Below, in pieces: positions 35,699 through 45,233 of a stretch of DNA of 64,000 bases. The DNA is from Caldifarciminota bacterium (lineage in GTDB: Bacteria; Hydrothermota; Tepidihabitantia; SM23-42). The DNA lies in the NCBI GenBank assembly GCA_027026255.1, contig JALVOT010000014.1:149986-213985 (forward strand), in the 5' to 3' direction. The notes under the pieces are model-generated. The model did not search any database, had not been told where the DNA came from, and saw only the letters and a program-made list of their open reading frames with translations. The translations under genes and the position numbers were made by a program. Each line of letters starts with the position of its first letter. Position 1 is the stretch's first letter.

Positions 35699-37000
35699 TT
35701 AGTAGGGGAAGAAAATGTAGAAGAGCACGGACAGGGCAAACAGAACCCAGAGTCCCGGTGCTATCTCTTCAGTTCTTCCCGATACCAGTTTAAAGATCGG
35801 ATAAAGGATAAAACCCGCGGTGATTCCAATACCCAGATTATATGTAAAACTCATCAGGGTAATCACAAAAAATCCCGGTATTAACTCGGTATAATCAGAA
35901 AAATTAATTTTTGTAATAGACGATACCATCATCATCCCCACGATAATCAGGGCCGGTCCATATGCCTGAGCCGGTATTGAAGTAAAGAGTGGGGCGAAAA
36001 ATAGACAGACAAGAAAAAGCAGGGCGGTTATCACTGCAGTAAGTCCACTGCGTCCTCCTTCTTCAATTCCGGTTGCCGATTCGATAAATGTTCCGGTAGT
36101 GGTCGTGCCGACCAGGGCGCCGAAAACCGTTGCCAGAGCATCGGCAAGCATCGGTTTTTCAATCTCGGGAAGATTACCGTCTTTATCAAGAAACCCGGCT
36201 CGGGCCGACACACCAATCAATGTTCCCATTGTATCGACAAAATCCATCACAAAGACGGTCAGAATCACCGCAAAAAATCCCCAGGAAAGGGCACCGATTA
36301 TATCAAGTTTCAGAAAGATGGGGGAGAGGGATGGAGGAAGACTCAACCATTTGGTCGGTGCCGGGGCAATCTTGAATATAAAACTTAAAAATGTTGTGGC
36401 AAGAATGCCGGTCAGGATTGCACCTTTGAATCTTTTTATTAAAAGGATTGAAATAAGAAGGATTGCAAAGATTGCCAGCAGAACCTCGGGTGCCCTGATA
36501 TTACCGATCCGGACCGGGGCACCGGGCACACCGAGCCTCACCAATCCCGTATCGTTCAAACCGATAAAGGTCAGAAATAGTCCGATACCTACTGCAAATG
36601 AATATTTCAGTCCTGGTGGTATTGCATTGGCAAGCCAGGACCGCAGTTTGAATATTGTGATAAGGGTGAATATCACCCCGCCGATAAATATTGCGCCGAG
36701 TGCAGTCTGCCACGAATAACCCAGAACTTTGACAACAGTATAGGCGATAAATGCATTCTCACCCATATATGGGGCAATGGCAAATGGGCGTTTTGCATAA
36801 AGACCCATAATAATCGTTCCAAAAAATGCCGATAAAATTGTTGCGACCATAGACGGACCTTTTGGTATTCCTGCTACCTGCAGGATTGCCGGATTTACTA
36901 CAATGATATATGCCATCGTCATAAATGTTGTTATTCCGGCAAGGACTTCGGTCTTTACATTCGTTCCGAGTTCTTCAAGCTGGAAGAATTTTTTAATCAT
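35699..37000 (-). CDS. NCS2 family purine/uracil permease (AzgA-like)
   Basis: 433 residues from the ATG behind AGGAGG; an alternative GTG start two codons earlier overlaps the ribosome-binding site. The N-terminal EVLAGITTFMTMAYIIVVNP is the AzgA-type hallmark, and PYMGENAFIAY and ATGIEEGGRSGLTA follow; about 12-14 helices are predicted. These proteins take up adenine, guanine or hypoxanthine with protons. It leads into the SppA gene downstream. The nucleoside phosphorylase at 46218 fits a purine-salvage route. Confidence 0.93.
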   Translation of the reverse strand: MIKKFFQLEELGTNVKTEVLAGITTFMTMAYIIVVNPAILQVAGIPKGPSMVATILSAFFGTIIMGLYAKRPFAIAPYMGENAFIAYTVVKVLGYSWQTALGAIFIGGVIFTLITIFKLRSWLANAIPPGLKYSFAVGIGLFLTFIGLNDTGLVRLGVPGAPVRIGNIRAPEVLLAIFAILLISILLIKRFKGAILTGILATTFLSFIFKIAPAPTKWLSLPPSLSPIFLKLDIIGALSWGFFAVILTVFVMDFVDTMGTLIGVSARAGFLDKDGNLPEIEKPMLADALATVFGALVGTTTTGTFIESATGIEEGGRSGLTAVITALLFLVCLFFAPLFTSIPAQAYGPALIIVGMMMVSSITKINFSDYTELIPGFFVITLMSFTYNLGIGITAGFILYPIFKLVSGRTEEIAPGLWVLFALSVLFYIFFPY

Positions 37001-37210
37001 CCGCACCTCCTGTTTTTTATAAATATGTTGTGGTTTATAAAGGTCTTTCTATAAAAATTTATGTCTGATATAGGGTGCTTAACCTGGATAGATATCATTA
37101 AAGGCATACTTAATCTATTTTATTCAGTTTTATTTATATGTCAAGAACGACATTGTCGCTCACCGCTTCGCTCTAAGTGTAAGCACTGAAAAATCATATA
37201 AAACGGTATG

Positions 37211-37238
37211 TTGACTAAAAAATTTATATATGTAGAAT
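37211..37238 (+). promoter_or_regulatory. Leaderless promoter for MetH-like gene
   Basis: TTGACT at 37211-37216, a 16-bp spacer and TAGAAT at 37233-37238. The ATG at 37244 is 5 bp after the -10 box, about where transcription should begin, and no Shine-Dalgarno sequence precedes it. Confidence 0.6.
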
Positions 37239-37243
37239 AGGCA

Positions 37244-39586
37244 ATGCGAAAACTTGATAAGATTCTAAAAAAGAGGGTGCTATTTCTTGATGGGGCAATC
37301 GGAACCAATCTTCTGAATAAAGGGTTAGAACCGGGAGAATCACCAGGTATTTTAAATCTCAAAAATCCCTCTGTAGTATCGCATCTGCATCAACAATATA
37401 TTAAAGCGGGTTCAGATGCCATTTTGACCAATACATTCAGCGCCAATCCTATAAACATCCCTGGAAAAGTTTTGAATAAAGTTTTGAAAACGGGTGTAAA
37501 ATTAGCAATGGAGTCGGCAAAAAATCGTGCCCTTGTTTTCGGTGATGTAGGGCCGCTTGGTGAATTAATAAAACCTTATGGCAAGGCGGATTTTGACCGG
37601 GTTTTAAAGACTTTTGAAAGAATATTTAAAATTTTAAGTTCTGCAGGTATTAAGGTTTTTTTGATTGAAACCTTTACTTCAATTATTGAGGCGAAGGCTG
37701 CATTCCTTGCCGCCCGAAAATTTTCCGACCAAATTTTTGTAAGCCTATCGTTTCAGGAAAATTGTCGGACAATAATCGGAGAGATTCCGGAATCTGTTGC
37801 CGTAACATTTGACGCACTCGGTGCCCGGGCGATCGGCGTAAACTGCACCACACCGGAAACGGCGATTGAGGTAATCAAGCGGATGCGAAAGGTCACTCGA
37901 TTACCGCTTTTGATAAAACCTGATGCCGGTAAGATAAGACTTGATGGTGATAAAATCCATTATACCTATTCCGACCTTCAGATGGCGCGGTTCTTTAAAA
38001 GATTTATTCGAGCCGGTGCGGATATTATCGGCGGCTGTTGCGGAACCGGACCGGAATATATTCGTAGAATTTCAAAAAATAAGGTCAGACATAAACCCCG
38101 TAAATTCACGCCGCGGTTTTATCTCACTTCTCCTCAGAAGGTGCTCGAGGTTAACAACCGGGATATCATAATTGTCGGTGAACGTCTTAATCCATCCGGT
38201 CGAAAAAAGATTAAAGAACAGTTGTTAAATGACAATTATACAATCTTTGGTGATGAAGCAAAGGCACAGGAAGAGGCGGGTGCCCGGTGCCTTGATGTAA
38301 ATGCATTTGTCATTGAAAAAGAAGAAAGCACCACAATGACAAATGCGGTCTATGAAGTAATGCAAAACTGCCGGCTTCCTCTTTTCATTGATACGCAGAA
38401 CTTTAAGGTTGCAAACAAAATTCTCTCATTCTATCCCGGAGTGGGAGTCTACAATTCGATTCCGGCACGCAAAAATGACCTTCTGCGCTGGCTGCCAATG
38501 GTTGGAAGATATGGATTCAAGGCGGTGATTTCACTGATTGGTAAAAAGATACCCAAAACCTATGAAGAGCGGATTAAAAATCTTAAACTTACCCTGAAGA
38601 TTGCCCGAAAAATCCATTTTCCAGAAGATGACTTAATATTCGACCCTCTGGTATTTTCTGCGGCAGACGAACCAGAACAGATATTACATACCCTCAAGGC
38701 GGTTGAGGAAATAAGCCGACTCGGTTTGAAGACAATCCTCGGGATTTCCAATGTATCATTCGGGCTGCCCGGACGCACCCATCTTAATGCATATCTCGCC
38801 GGCGCAGCAATAAAGTCAGGGGCGAACTTTCTTATATTGAATCCTCTGAATGATGATATTATGAAGGCGGTTGCAGCCGCCCGCGCCTTATTTAAGGGAA
38901 AGGTCGCTGACTGGATATCATTTTCTCAGACAAAAACCGGGATTTTTAAGAAAGTAAAATTAAAGGAAACGGCTTCGATACCGCCCGGTCTGATTTCCGC
39001 AATTGTTGAAGGTAATCAAAAAGCCGGGGTTGATAGGGCAGAAAAGATGCTCAAATCAGGTATCTGTCCTCAAAAACTGATTGATGATCATATTACCCGC
39101 GCCTTAAAGATTGTCGGAGACCTCTATGAAAATGGAAAATATTTTATCCCGGACCTGCTGAAATCTGCTTCTGTTGCCCGGGCAATATTACAGATTTTAA
39201 AAAGGCATCTTCCCCGGGGAAAAAAGAAAGGAAAGATTATTCTGGCTACACTCAAGGGTGATATTCACGATATCGGTAAGAATATTGCCGGAATGATGTT
39301 TGAAGCCGCCGGATATGAGGTAATTGACCTGGGAAGCAATGTTCCCGCAGAGAAAATTATCAAGGCAGTAAAGCGCTATAAACCAGATGCAGTTGGTCTG
39401 AGTGCCCTTCTGACTACAACAATGCCCCGGATGGAATATGTTATAAAAAGATTAAGGAGGCAGGGTCTCAATGTAAAGGTTATTATTGGCGGACCAAATG
39501 TGAGCAGTGAATATGCCCGTAAGATTGGCGCCTATGCAGCGGTTCGTAATGTGCTGGAAGGTATAAGTTTTATTAAAGAAAAGTAA
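37244..39586 (+). CDS. metH: Methionine synthase (B12-dependent), lacking reactivation domain
   Basis: 780 residues, against about 1200 in E. coli MetH. Residues 1-285: homocysteine-binding barrel with zinc Cys201 (GVNCTTP) and Cys265-Cys266 (GGCCGTGPE). Residues 310-560: pterin-binding barrel (GERLNPSGRKKIK, DVNAF). Residues 575-650: helical cap; 660-780: cobalamin-binding fold with Asp673-x-His675-x-x-Gly678 (GDIHDIGKNIAG), where His would ligate cobalt. The C-terminal AdoMet-binding reactivation domain is absent, as in several thermophilic and anaerobic MetH proteins. It methylates homocysteine with methyltetrahydrofolate. Confidence 0.92.
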   Translation: MRKLDKILKKRVLFLDGAIGTNLLNKGLEPGESPGILNLKNPSVVSHLHQQYIKAGSDAILTNTFSANPINIPGKVLNKVLKTGVKLAMESAKNRALVFGDVGPLGELIKPYGKADFDRVLKTFERIFKILSSAGIKVFLIETFTSIIEAKAAFLAARKFSDQIFVSLSFQENCRTIIGEIPESVAVTFDALGARAIGVNCTTPETAIEVIKRMRKVTRLPLLIKPDAGKIRLDGDKIHYTYSDLQMARFFKRFIRAGADIIGGCCGTGPEYIRRISKNKVRHKPRKFTPRFYLTSPQKVLEVNNRDIIIVGERLNPSGRKKIKEQLLNDNYTIFGDEAKAQEEAGARCLDVNAFVIEKEESTTMTNAVYEVMQNCRLPLFIDTQNFKVANKILSFYPGVGVYNSIPARKNDLLRWLPMVGRYGFKAVISLIGKKIPKTYEERIKNLKLTLKIARKIHFPEDDLIFDPLVFSAADEPEQILHTLKAVEEISRLGLKTILGISNVSFGLPGRTHLNAYLAGAAIKSGANFLILNPLNDDIMKAVAAARALFKGKVADWISFSQTKTGIFKKVKLKETASIPPGLISAIVEGNQKAGVDRAEKMLKSGICPQKLIDDHITRALKIVGDLYENGKYFIPDLLKSASVARAILQILKRHLPRGKKKGKIILATLKGDIHDIGKNIAGMMFEAAGYEVIDLGSNVPAEKIIKAVKRYKPDAVGLSALLTTTMPRMEYVIKRLRRQGLNVKVIIGGPNVSSEYARKIGAYAAVRNVLEGISFIKEK

Positions 39587-39710
39587 AGATGTTTCAGGGA
39601 TAAATTTTCTCACCCCGGGATTTCCACCGTGGTATTTGCTTTAAAGATTGAAAAATTTGTTGATACTTTCTATATAATACCCACTGGAAAACCGCACATT
39701 AATAGAACAA

Positions 39711-40535
39711 CTATCTCTGACATTTTGGACAGTATCTTGTGCCGCGATTTCCGAGTTTGGTAATTTTTATTTTTGTTCCGCAAACCCTGCAGGGTTCGCC
39801 TTCCCGGTCGTAGACATACAAAAATTTCTGAAAATCTCCTTTTTTACCATCAATCCTCTTATAATCAGAAACCGTGGTTCCGGCGTATTTAATGGCTTTA
39901 TTTAACACCTTTTTTAAAGAAAGGAGGAGTTTGAATACCTCATCGGTGCTTAATGTATAGGCCCTTCTCAACGGCCGGATCCCGGCCTGGAAAAGTGCCT
40001 CATCTGAATATATATTCCCGACACCGGCACAGAAGTGCTGGTCTAAAAGGATTGCCTTAATCCTTGCCTTTCGGTTTTTTAATATCCCCTTAAAATATTG
40101 AAAATCAAATTCCGGAGAAATCGGTTCGTAACCGAGATTAAAAAACCCTTTAAGACAATGTGGCTGTTCATTACCCTTTATCAGATACACCCTTCCCAGT
40201 GCCCTTGGTTCATTAAAGAGGACCTGCCGGTCCGAAGTTTTTAACAGGATACGGGTGAATTTCTCTGGCGGCATTTCTGGTTTAGCCAGGATTATTGAAC
40301 CGGAAAGACGAAGATGGAAGATCAACCGCTTATCACCGGTTAGTTTCAGGATTAAATATTTACCCTGGCGCTGGACATCAAGTATGATTTCTCTGGACAG
40401 CATTCTGCAAAACTTTTTCGGCTCGGGATAGGCAACAATATCCCTGCGCAGCACAACACATTTTACAATTTTTTGATTAATCAGCCCGGGCATTAATTCC
40501 CGGCGGATGGTTTCAACTTCAGGTAATTCAGGCAT
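39711..40535 (-). CDS. mutM: Formamidopyrimidine-DNA glycosylase
   Basis: 274 residues. The N-terminal catalytic Pro after Met opens PELPEVETIRRELMPG; Lys of the beta region lies in RQGKYLILKL; the central GVGNIYSDEALFQAGIRP is a family signature; and the C-terminal zinc finger holds CRVCG and YCPKC. It excises oxidised purines such as 8-oxoguanine and cleaves the strand. It follows the MgtE-like gene by 3 bp, sharing its GGAG ribosome-binding site region. No degeneration is seen. Confidence 0.95.
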   Translation of the reverse strand: MPELPEVETIRRELMPGLINQKIVKCVVLRRDIVAYPEPKKFCRMLSREIILDVQRQGKYLILKLTGDKRLIFHLRLSGSIILAKPEMPPEKFTRILLKTSDRQVLFNEPRALGRVYLIKGNEQPHCLKGFFNLGYEPISPEFDFQYFKGILKNRKARIKAILLDQHFCAGVGNIYSDEALFQAGIRPLRRAYTLSTDEVFKLLLSLKKVLNKAIKYAGTTVSDYKRIDGKKGDFQKFLYVYDREGEPCRVCGTKIKITKLGNRGTRYCPKCQR

Positions 40536-40538
40536 ATT

Positions 40539-41738
40539 TTATCTCCATAATTTAAGAATAAATAAAAACAGAAATATCCCCGCTATGTCTCCGAGACTGG
40601 TAATTAATGGAGCAACGACATTGCTGGGGTCAAGGTGTATCTTTTTTGAGAAAGATGCAATCAAAAAAGATACCAAGCTGGTTCCAAAACTTAAAGGAAT
40701 AAGATTAAGTGCAGTCAGGATAAGTAAAAACAGGAAATTTGACTTGCCGATGTGCAGGAGCAGAGCCGAGAGGTGTGAAATCAGGGCGATGGGTATGATA
40801 AGAATAAACGAAAGTATCAATGCGGCAAAAAGCGTCTTCCAGACATAACCGTTCCAGCGAAATGGTCGTGTATAACCGATATATATTGCTGAGGTGAGGC
40901 GCATACCTGAAATGCAGCCGATGCTTCCGCCCTTTGATATAAGCTGGGGAAGGAGCACCAGCAGATATGGCGCAGCACCGAAGGTTGATTCATGGGAATG
41001 AAGAAAAAGTCCGGCAAAGATACCGAGGACACCGCATATAATTATTACCGGACTGCTTTGAAAAAATATTTTTGTGAATTTATATCGGGAGGGAAATGAT
41101 TCTTTAATAACCAGCAGGGCGACAATCAAGAAGCTCAAATCCGGCAGGTTAATCTTTTGAATTAATGTCGCGGCAAAAAAGATTGAGAGCATCGCCACAC
41201 CATCTCCAAAAACAGCAATGGCCGGGGAAATTATATCGTCCGGGTCAACAGATTTTTTGAATGAAAAAACGGATAAGAAAAAGGTAAAGGGAATCAATAT
41301 CAGACTGGAGACTGCGCCGCTGATAAAACCGATTGCCGTAAGTTTGAAAATACCGGCCGATGGAAGATGGAGCAGAAGACAGAGTAGATGGGCAAGGACA
41401 CCGAAAAATGCTGAAAAGGAAAAACTGAGGGAAAATGCCCCCAGAATATTATTCAGAAGGAGTGGTGTAAGTTTGAATGAAGGTTTTATTAGACCAAGAT
41501 GCAACATTGTGCTCAATCGAGAACCGAATGATATACCAACATCTCCACGCAGGTCGAGGATCGCCGGCACCAGCACCATAACTCCCGGGATAACAAACAG
41601 TATCCCTTCCATCTTTCCCAGCACTGAACCGGCAAATGCACTACCGAAAACAGTGAGTAATAACAGGGGTGAGGCTTCCCTTATGATCTTATTTAGAACT
41701 TTTTGTTTTCTTTTCTTCTTTCTCTTTTTTCTTCGCAT
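40539..41738 (-). CDS. MgtE/SLC41-like divalent cation transporter, two-repeat type
   Basis: 399 residues from the ATG at 41738 before RRKKRKKKRKQK; an earlier frame start at 41837 lies inside the preceding gene. Two MgtE-type membrane repeats follow, each with a GDG or GDI element (AIAVFGDGVAMLSIF; ITSLGDIAGIFL) and DP pairs (SVDPDDIISP; HLDPSNVVAP). There is no cytosolic N or CBS domain, as in SLC41-type and archaeal proteins. It should pass Mg2+ or similar. The neighbouring PhoU-TrkA_C gene is a typical partner and overlaps by 50 bp. Confidence 0.85.
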   Translation of the reverse strand: MRRKKRKKKRKQKVLNKIIREASPLLLLTVFGSAFAGSVLGKMEGILFVIPGVMVLVPAILDLRGDVGISFGSRLSTMLHLGLIKPSFKLTPLLLNNILGAFSLSFSFSAFFGVLAHLLCLLLHLPSAGIFKLTAIGFISGAVSSLILIPFTFFLSVFSFKKSVDPDDIISPAIAVFGDGVAMLSIFFAATLIQKINLPDLSFLIVALLVIKESFPSRYKFTKIFFQSSPVIIICGVLGIFAGLFLHSHESTFGAAPYLLVLLPQLISKGGSIGCISGMRLTSAIYIGYTRPFRWNGYVWKTLFAALILSFILIIPIALISHLSALLLHIGKSNFLFLLILTALNLIPLSFGTSLVSFLIASFSKKIHLDPSNVVAPLITSLGDIAGIFLFLFILKLWR

Positions 41739-42288
41739 AATCAAGCATCTTTCTGATTGCAACATCCTTACCCTTTGCATAGATAATATCATCCGATTTA
41801 AGGACGGTCTTTGAGGTTGGTTCAAATATCCAGTCACCTTTGCGTAATATAGCGCGAATTACAAATCCGGTTTTTTCAGGCAGCTTTGCCTTTTCCAGAG
41901 GTTGACCATCAATCTCTGAACCTTTTTCTACGGTTATTCTTTTGATTATTAAGTCCTTTCGATAAGCAGCGGCAATGATCGGATGGATACCACGCGCCAC
42001 AATTTCAACCATATCATCCATACCATCAGATATCTCCTTCACTGCAACACCAAGTTGAAGAATTGAGGCAAGCTGGACTATTTCATCTTTATCAATTCCT
42101 TTCGCTGCATAGATTGTAGAAATTCTCATCTGGAATGTTAAATCGGCAATCTCTTTCTTTATTTTCGTAACATCCTGTGCCAGCATTATATCATCCTGCA
42201 AAACCGCGGCATAACCAAGTTCAATCATCAAATCAGACAGATCCCTCATCCTTATGAGCATATCCTTAAGGGTCTTTATCTCTTTCAT
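41689..42288 (-). CDS. PhoU-like/TrkA_C domain regulatory protein
   Basis: 199 residues behind AAGGAGG. Residues 1-105 are a PhoU-like helical bundle (MRDLSDLMIELGYAAVLQDD, ILQLGVAVKEISDGMDDMVE); residues 110-185 are a TrkA C-terminal (RCK_C) domain (IIKRITVEKGSEIDGQPLEK, GFVIRAILRKGDWIFEP). The last residues are very Lys-rich. In many bacteria and archaea a protein of this kind sits beside an MgtE/SLC41-like transporter, probably gating it in response to ligand. Here the coding frames overlap the transporter, suggesting tight coupling. Confidence 0.88.
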   Translation of the reverse strand: MKEIKTLKDMLIRMRDLSDLMIELGYAAVLQDDIMLAQDVTKIKKEIADLTFQMRISTIYAAKGIDKDEIVQLASILQLGVAVKEISDGMDDMVEIVARGIHPIIAAAYRKDLIIKRITVEKGSEIDGQPLEKAKLPEKTGFVIRAILRKGDWIFEPTSKTVLKSDDIIYAKGKDVAIRKMLDYAKKKEKEEKKTKSSK

Positions 42289-42466
42289 TAGTGCCTCCTT
42301 CTTATTTTAAATCCTGAGAAATTCTCCTCAGAAACTATTTTATTTGATTTTTACCGGATTGCAAGAGATAATAAATAGAAATTTGGTTTAATTTAATTAT
42401 CGCAAAAGAGAAACACAAAAGGTGCAAAAAACACGGAGGGTATACCGCGCAGTGTTTATTAACCAC

Positions 42467-42819
42467 TGATTCCTCTCCACTTTTTGTCTCGGTTTTTTGT
42501 AAGCTATGTAGGTTATAATATAGCCGAGGGGCGTCTCGCCCCGAGACAGGGCGTCTGGCGAGCTGCAGGGGTTTCTGAAACGAGTTAAGAATGACAAACC
42601 TCCAGCAGGCGGCGGGGACGCCGCCCGCGCTGAGAAAAATTGAACCGGGCGAAGATGGTAGAGAAATTTTTCAAATGACCAATAAATAATATAAAAAAAG
42701 TAAAACGAAGTCGTTGGGTATTTTTCGTCTTAGTTTAATAATCTCAGGGAAGTTTATTCTGTCCGGAATACCGTTGCAATTCATCCAGAAGGCACAATGA
42801 AAAGAGAGGAGAGGAGTCA
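42467..42819 (-). mobile_element. MITE-like element, copy A
   Basis: 353 bp with terminal inverted repeats TGATTCCTCTCC (left) and GGAGAGGAGTCA (right). It is about 90 percent identical by eye, in the opposite orientation, to copy B at 58448-58843, with a few indels. The core has GC-rich hairpin-forming segments (GGGGCGTCTCGCCCC and GGCGGCGGGGACGCCGCC). Flanks TATTAACC and TATTAATC form a near-direct repeat, possibly a target duplication. It encodes no credible protein. Its right end is 14 bp before the -35 box of the FmdB gene. Confidence 0.75.
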
Positions 42820-42832
42820 GTATTAATCCGCC

Positions 42833-42860
42833 TTGACAGACCATGAAAATTTGTTATAAT
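42833..42860 (+). promoter_or_regulatory. Leaderless promoter for FmdB zinc-ribbon gene
   Basis: TTGACA at 42833-42838, a 16-bp spacer and TATAAT at 42855-42860: perfect consensus boxes. The ATG at 42866 lies 5 bp after the -10 box, so the transcript should start at or beside the start codon; no Shine-Dalgarno sequence. Confidence 0.75.
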
Positions 42861-42865
42861 CCGAT

Positions 42866-43078
42866 ATGCCGACATATGAATTTATCTGCGATAATTGCCA
42901 GCATAAATTTGAGGTCTTTACGACCATTTCCAATAAGGATAAAGTAAGATGTCCGAAATGTAAGGGTTCAAAGCTCTCCCGTAGATTTACGACGGTTCAG
43001 ATAAAAGGAGGCAAAGGGGGTTCAAGTTGTGCAACCTGCAACGCCAGTTCCTGCTCTACCTGTTCAATCAATAAATAA
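42866..43078 (+). CDS. FmdB family zinc-ribbon protein
   Basis: 70 residues. Starts MPTYEFICDNCQHKFEVF, the FmdB hallmark with CDNC, followed by RCPKCKGSKLSRRFT to complete the zinc ribbon. The C-terminus is Ser/Cys-rich (SSCATCNASSCSTCS), providing further Cys pairs beyond the four zinc ligands. FmdB-type proteins are regulators or small nucleic-acid-binding proteins of unknown target. It is a single gene with its own strong leaderless promoter next to a MITE-like element. Confidence 0.92.
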   Translation: MPTYEFICDNCQHKFEVFTTISNKDKVRCPKCKGSKLSRRFTTVQIKGGKGGSSCATCNASSCSTCSINK

Positions 43079-43157
43079 ATCGGATTTTTAACCTGATTTT
43101 TTTCTAAAGGATATCAATACAGAAATAAACAGGGGAGAGGGTATTTAAAATTTTATC

Positions 43158-43186
43158 TTGACCGTCCGGTTTCATCCGGGTATAAT
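43158..43186 (+). promoter_or_regulatory. Leaderless promoter for small unknown gene
   Basis: TTGACC at 43158-43163, a 17-bp spacer and TATAAT at 43181-43186; the ATG at 43193 is six bases further on. No Shine-Dalgarno sequence. Confidence 0.7.
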
Positions 43187-43192
43187 ACAATA

Positions 43193-43483
43193 ATGGGTGA
43201 AGAGAATGGAATATTAAGAAATAAGAATAAACACCTCTTATACGAAAAATTAAAAGAGGCGGAAGAGATAATTTTAAGTATAATGGATGAAAGGGTTTTT
43301 CTCCCTGATGATAGAATCGATTTACTCCTCACTGATATTCAGGAACGCCTGCAGGGGCTGAGGCCGTGCAGTGGTCTGGATGCAATACAGTTAGAAGAAG
43401 TTTATGTAAATTTAATAATGGGTGTGATGAACCAGGACCTGCTTGATTCATCTACTTTGAACAACTTGAAAACGGAAAGTTAG
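43193..43483 (+). CDS. Small protein of unknown function
   Basis: 96 residues, charged and helical in appearance (KLKEAEEIILSIMDER, DRIDLLLTDIQERLQGL), without a signal peptide, membrane helix or Cys pattern beyond one Cys. I recognise no family. It deserves to be called coding because a near-consensus promoter sits exactly in front of the ATG and the frame is open with codon use like its neighbours. It is monocistronic, converging with hisS over a 507-bp gap. Confidence 0.6.
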   Translation: MGEENGILRNKNKHLLYEKLKEAEEIILSIMDERVFLPDDRIDLLLTDIQERLQGLRPCSGLDAIQLEEVYVNLIMGVMNQDLLDSSTLNNLKTES

Positions 43484-43990
43484 AATGCCCTTTTTTAAAA
43501 CCGGGCGAAAATCCTGAATAAGATATGATATTCAGGAAAACAAAGAGGAGGGTCACAAATCTAAAGACAACATAAAAATATCACTGTTCTTTTAGTTTAC
43601 ATAATATATGTTATCGGACATTAGAAGCCTGAGGCAAAATAATTGAGGGTTATCAGAATCAAAGGTCTGCCGCATAATTTTCAGCCTGCCGGTTCAATTC
43701 TAACCAAAATCTTTTAATATATCACATATTATTTGAAAATAATCCGGGAGATTTTTGAAATCATTTTAATTCTGAAATATTATGACCTTGCTCATTAAAT
43801 AAGTTTTGTAATTCGCAGTAGTGTCTTTCCATTGAAAATTTAAAGAAGTCTTATCTCGGCGCTGAATGAATTTTCCCACCACGGCAGTTTCAGTTTATTT
43901 ATTTGCAATTTTTATGCGGGCAATCTTTCTGATATTCAAATTTAATAGATTCTATTTATTCTGTTATTTTTAATGAAAAATTGAATAAAA
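43484..43990 (+). other. Intergenic region, converging genes
   Basis: 507 bp between two converging genes. There is a small inverted repeat, CCTGAATA and TATTCAGG (43513-43520 and 43529-43536), and a weaker GCCC/GGGC pair just after the small gene, either of which might end transcription. No frame above about 40 codons, tRNA or repeat of the MITE family is apparent. Confidence 0.5.
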
Positions 43991-45232
43991 TTAAAGTAAT
44001 TTTTTAAGATATTCCGGAAAATTATCTTTTAAAACCGGTTTCTGCTCGCCGGATTGCATATTCCGAACCGTATAATAGCCTTTCTTTTCTTCATCTTCGC
44101 CGTAGATAATTACAAAATCTGTATCGAAGCGATTTGCCCTTTTCAGCTGGCGTTTTATGGTTGTATCCGGGTCTCCAAGGATGCAGATTCCATCTTTATT
44201 TTGAATCTGATTTCTAATCTTTATCATTTCATTGATAAACCTCTCCCCCATTCCAATCACAAAGAATTTCTTTTTCAATTTAATCTCAGGCAGATGCTGA
44301 GGTAATGTCAGGAGAAGTCTTTCAACCCCGACGGCCCAGCCCAAACACGGAATATCCTTACCACCCAGTTGCTTCATCAAAAGGTCATATCTGCCGCCGG
44401 CAAGGATTGTATTCTGGGCACCAAGCCCGGGAATTTTAAATTCAAATACAGTTCTTGTATAATAATCAAGCCCACGAACAAGTTTCTTGTTCTCGATATA
44501 TTGAACTGATAAGGAATCCAGGAATCTTTTTACCTGAGTATAGTGCTCAAAACACTGCTCACATAGATTATCAGTAATCTTCGGGGCGTCTGTATATACC
44601 TGCTGACAGGTTTCATTCTTACAATCGAATATTCTGAGAAAATTTCTTTGAAAACGACGCTGACAATCTTCACATACCTGATTCATCTTTGGTTTCAGAA
44701 ACATTAGTAATTTTTTCTGATATAATTTTCGACACGCCGGGCAGCCAATAGAATTTATTTCGATTGTGAAATCCCTTGCTCTGATCAAGTCTAAAAATCT
44801 TTTTGCCTGTTCAACCATCTCGGCATCATAAAATGGTGCACCCTCGCCCAATAGTTCTACACCAATCTGCAAAAATTCCCGATATCTCCCTTTTTGTGGT
44901 CTTTCTTTTCGGAACATCGAGCCGATATAAAAAATGCGTGCCGGGGCTGATAGATTATTTTCAATAAATGCCCTTAAAACCGAAGCGGTCCCTTCAGGTC
45001 TTAATACATATTTTCTTTTATTAACTTCAAATACATACATCTCCTTCTCAACGATATCCGTATTCTCTCCGACAGAACGGGCAAAAAGTTCTGCATATTC
45101 AAAGGTCGGGGTCTTCATTTCGATATATCCCCCGGCTTCAAAGAATTCTCTGGCAAGAGAATTAATTTTTTCTATCCTCTTTAATTCCCGGGCATAGATA
45201 TCCCGGGTTCCCTTAGGTCTTTGATATTTCAT
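43991..45232 (-). CDS. hisS: Histidyl-tRNA synthetase
   Basis: 413 residues from the ATG immediately after the VanZ stop (TAAG then ATG); a much earlier in-frame start at 45319 lies in VanZ and was rejected. Class II motifs are visible: KYQRPKGTRDIY at the start, FRKERPQKGRYREFLQIGVE (motif 2) and VRGLDYYTRTVFEF, GGRYDLLMKQLGG and GWAVGVERL (motif 3). A Cys-rich insertion (GCPACRK..., CEDCQRR, DCKNETC, LCEQC) is shared by many bacterial HisRS. It closes the minus-strand operon. Confidence 0.97.
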   Translation of the reverse strand: MKYQRPKGTRDIYARELKRIEKINSLAREFFEAGGYIEMKTPTFEYAELFARSVGENTDIVEKEMYVFEVNKRKYVLRPEGTASVLRAFIENNLSAPARIFYIGSMFRKERPQKGRYREFLQIGVELLGEGAPFYDAEMVEQAKRFLDLIRARDFTIEINSIGCPACRKLYQKKLLMFLKPKMNQVCEDCQRRFQRNFLRIFDCKNETCQQVYTDAPKITDNLCEQCFEHYTQVKRFLDSLSVQYIENKKLVRGLDYYTRTVFEFKIPGLGAQNTILAGGRYDLLMKQLGGKDIPCLGWAVGVERLLLTLPQHLPEIKLKKKFFVIGMGERFINEMIKIRNQIQNKDGICILGDPDTTIKRQLKRANRFDTDFVIIYGEDEEKKGYYTVRNMQSGEQKPVLKDNFPEYLKKLL

Positions 45233-45233
45233 C

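Noticed and set aside
36099-36719. 206-codon frame antisense to the NCS2 permease gene
   Set aside because: A shadow frame: the minus-strand permease has clear NCS2 motifs and a good ribosome-binding site, and the antisense translation shows no known features.
42397-42597. 66-codon minus-strand frame through MITE copy A
   Set aside because: It lies largely within a non-coding repeat, follows its hairpin core and resembles the frame in copy B only because the DNA is repeated.
43684-43720. GGTTCAATTCT resembling a tRNA T-loop
   Set aside because: No acceptor stem, D-loop or anticodon arm of proper length could be built around it.
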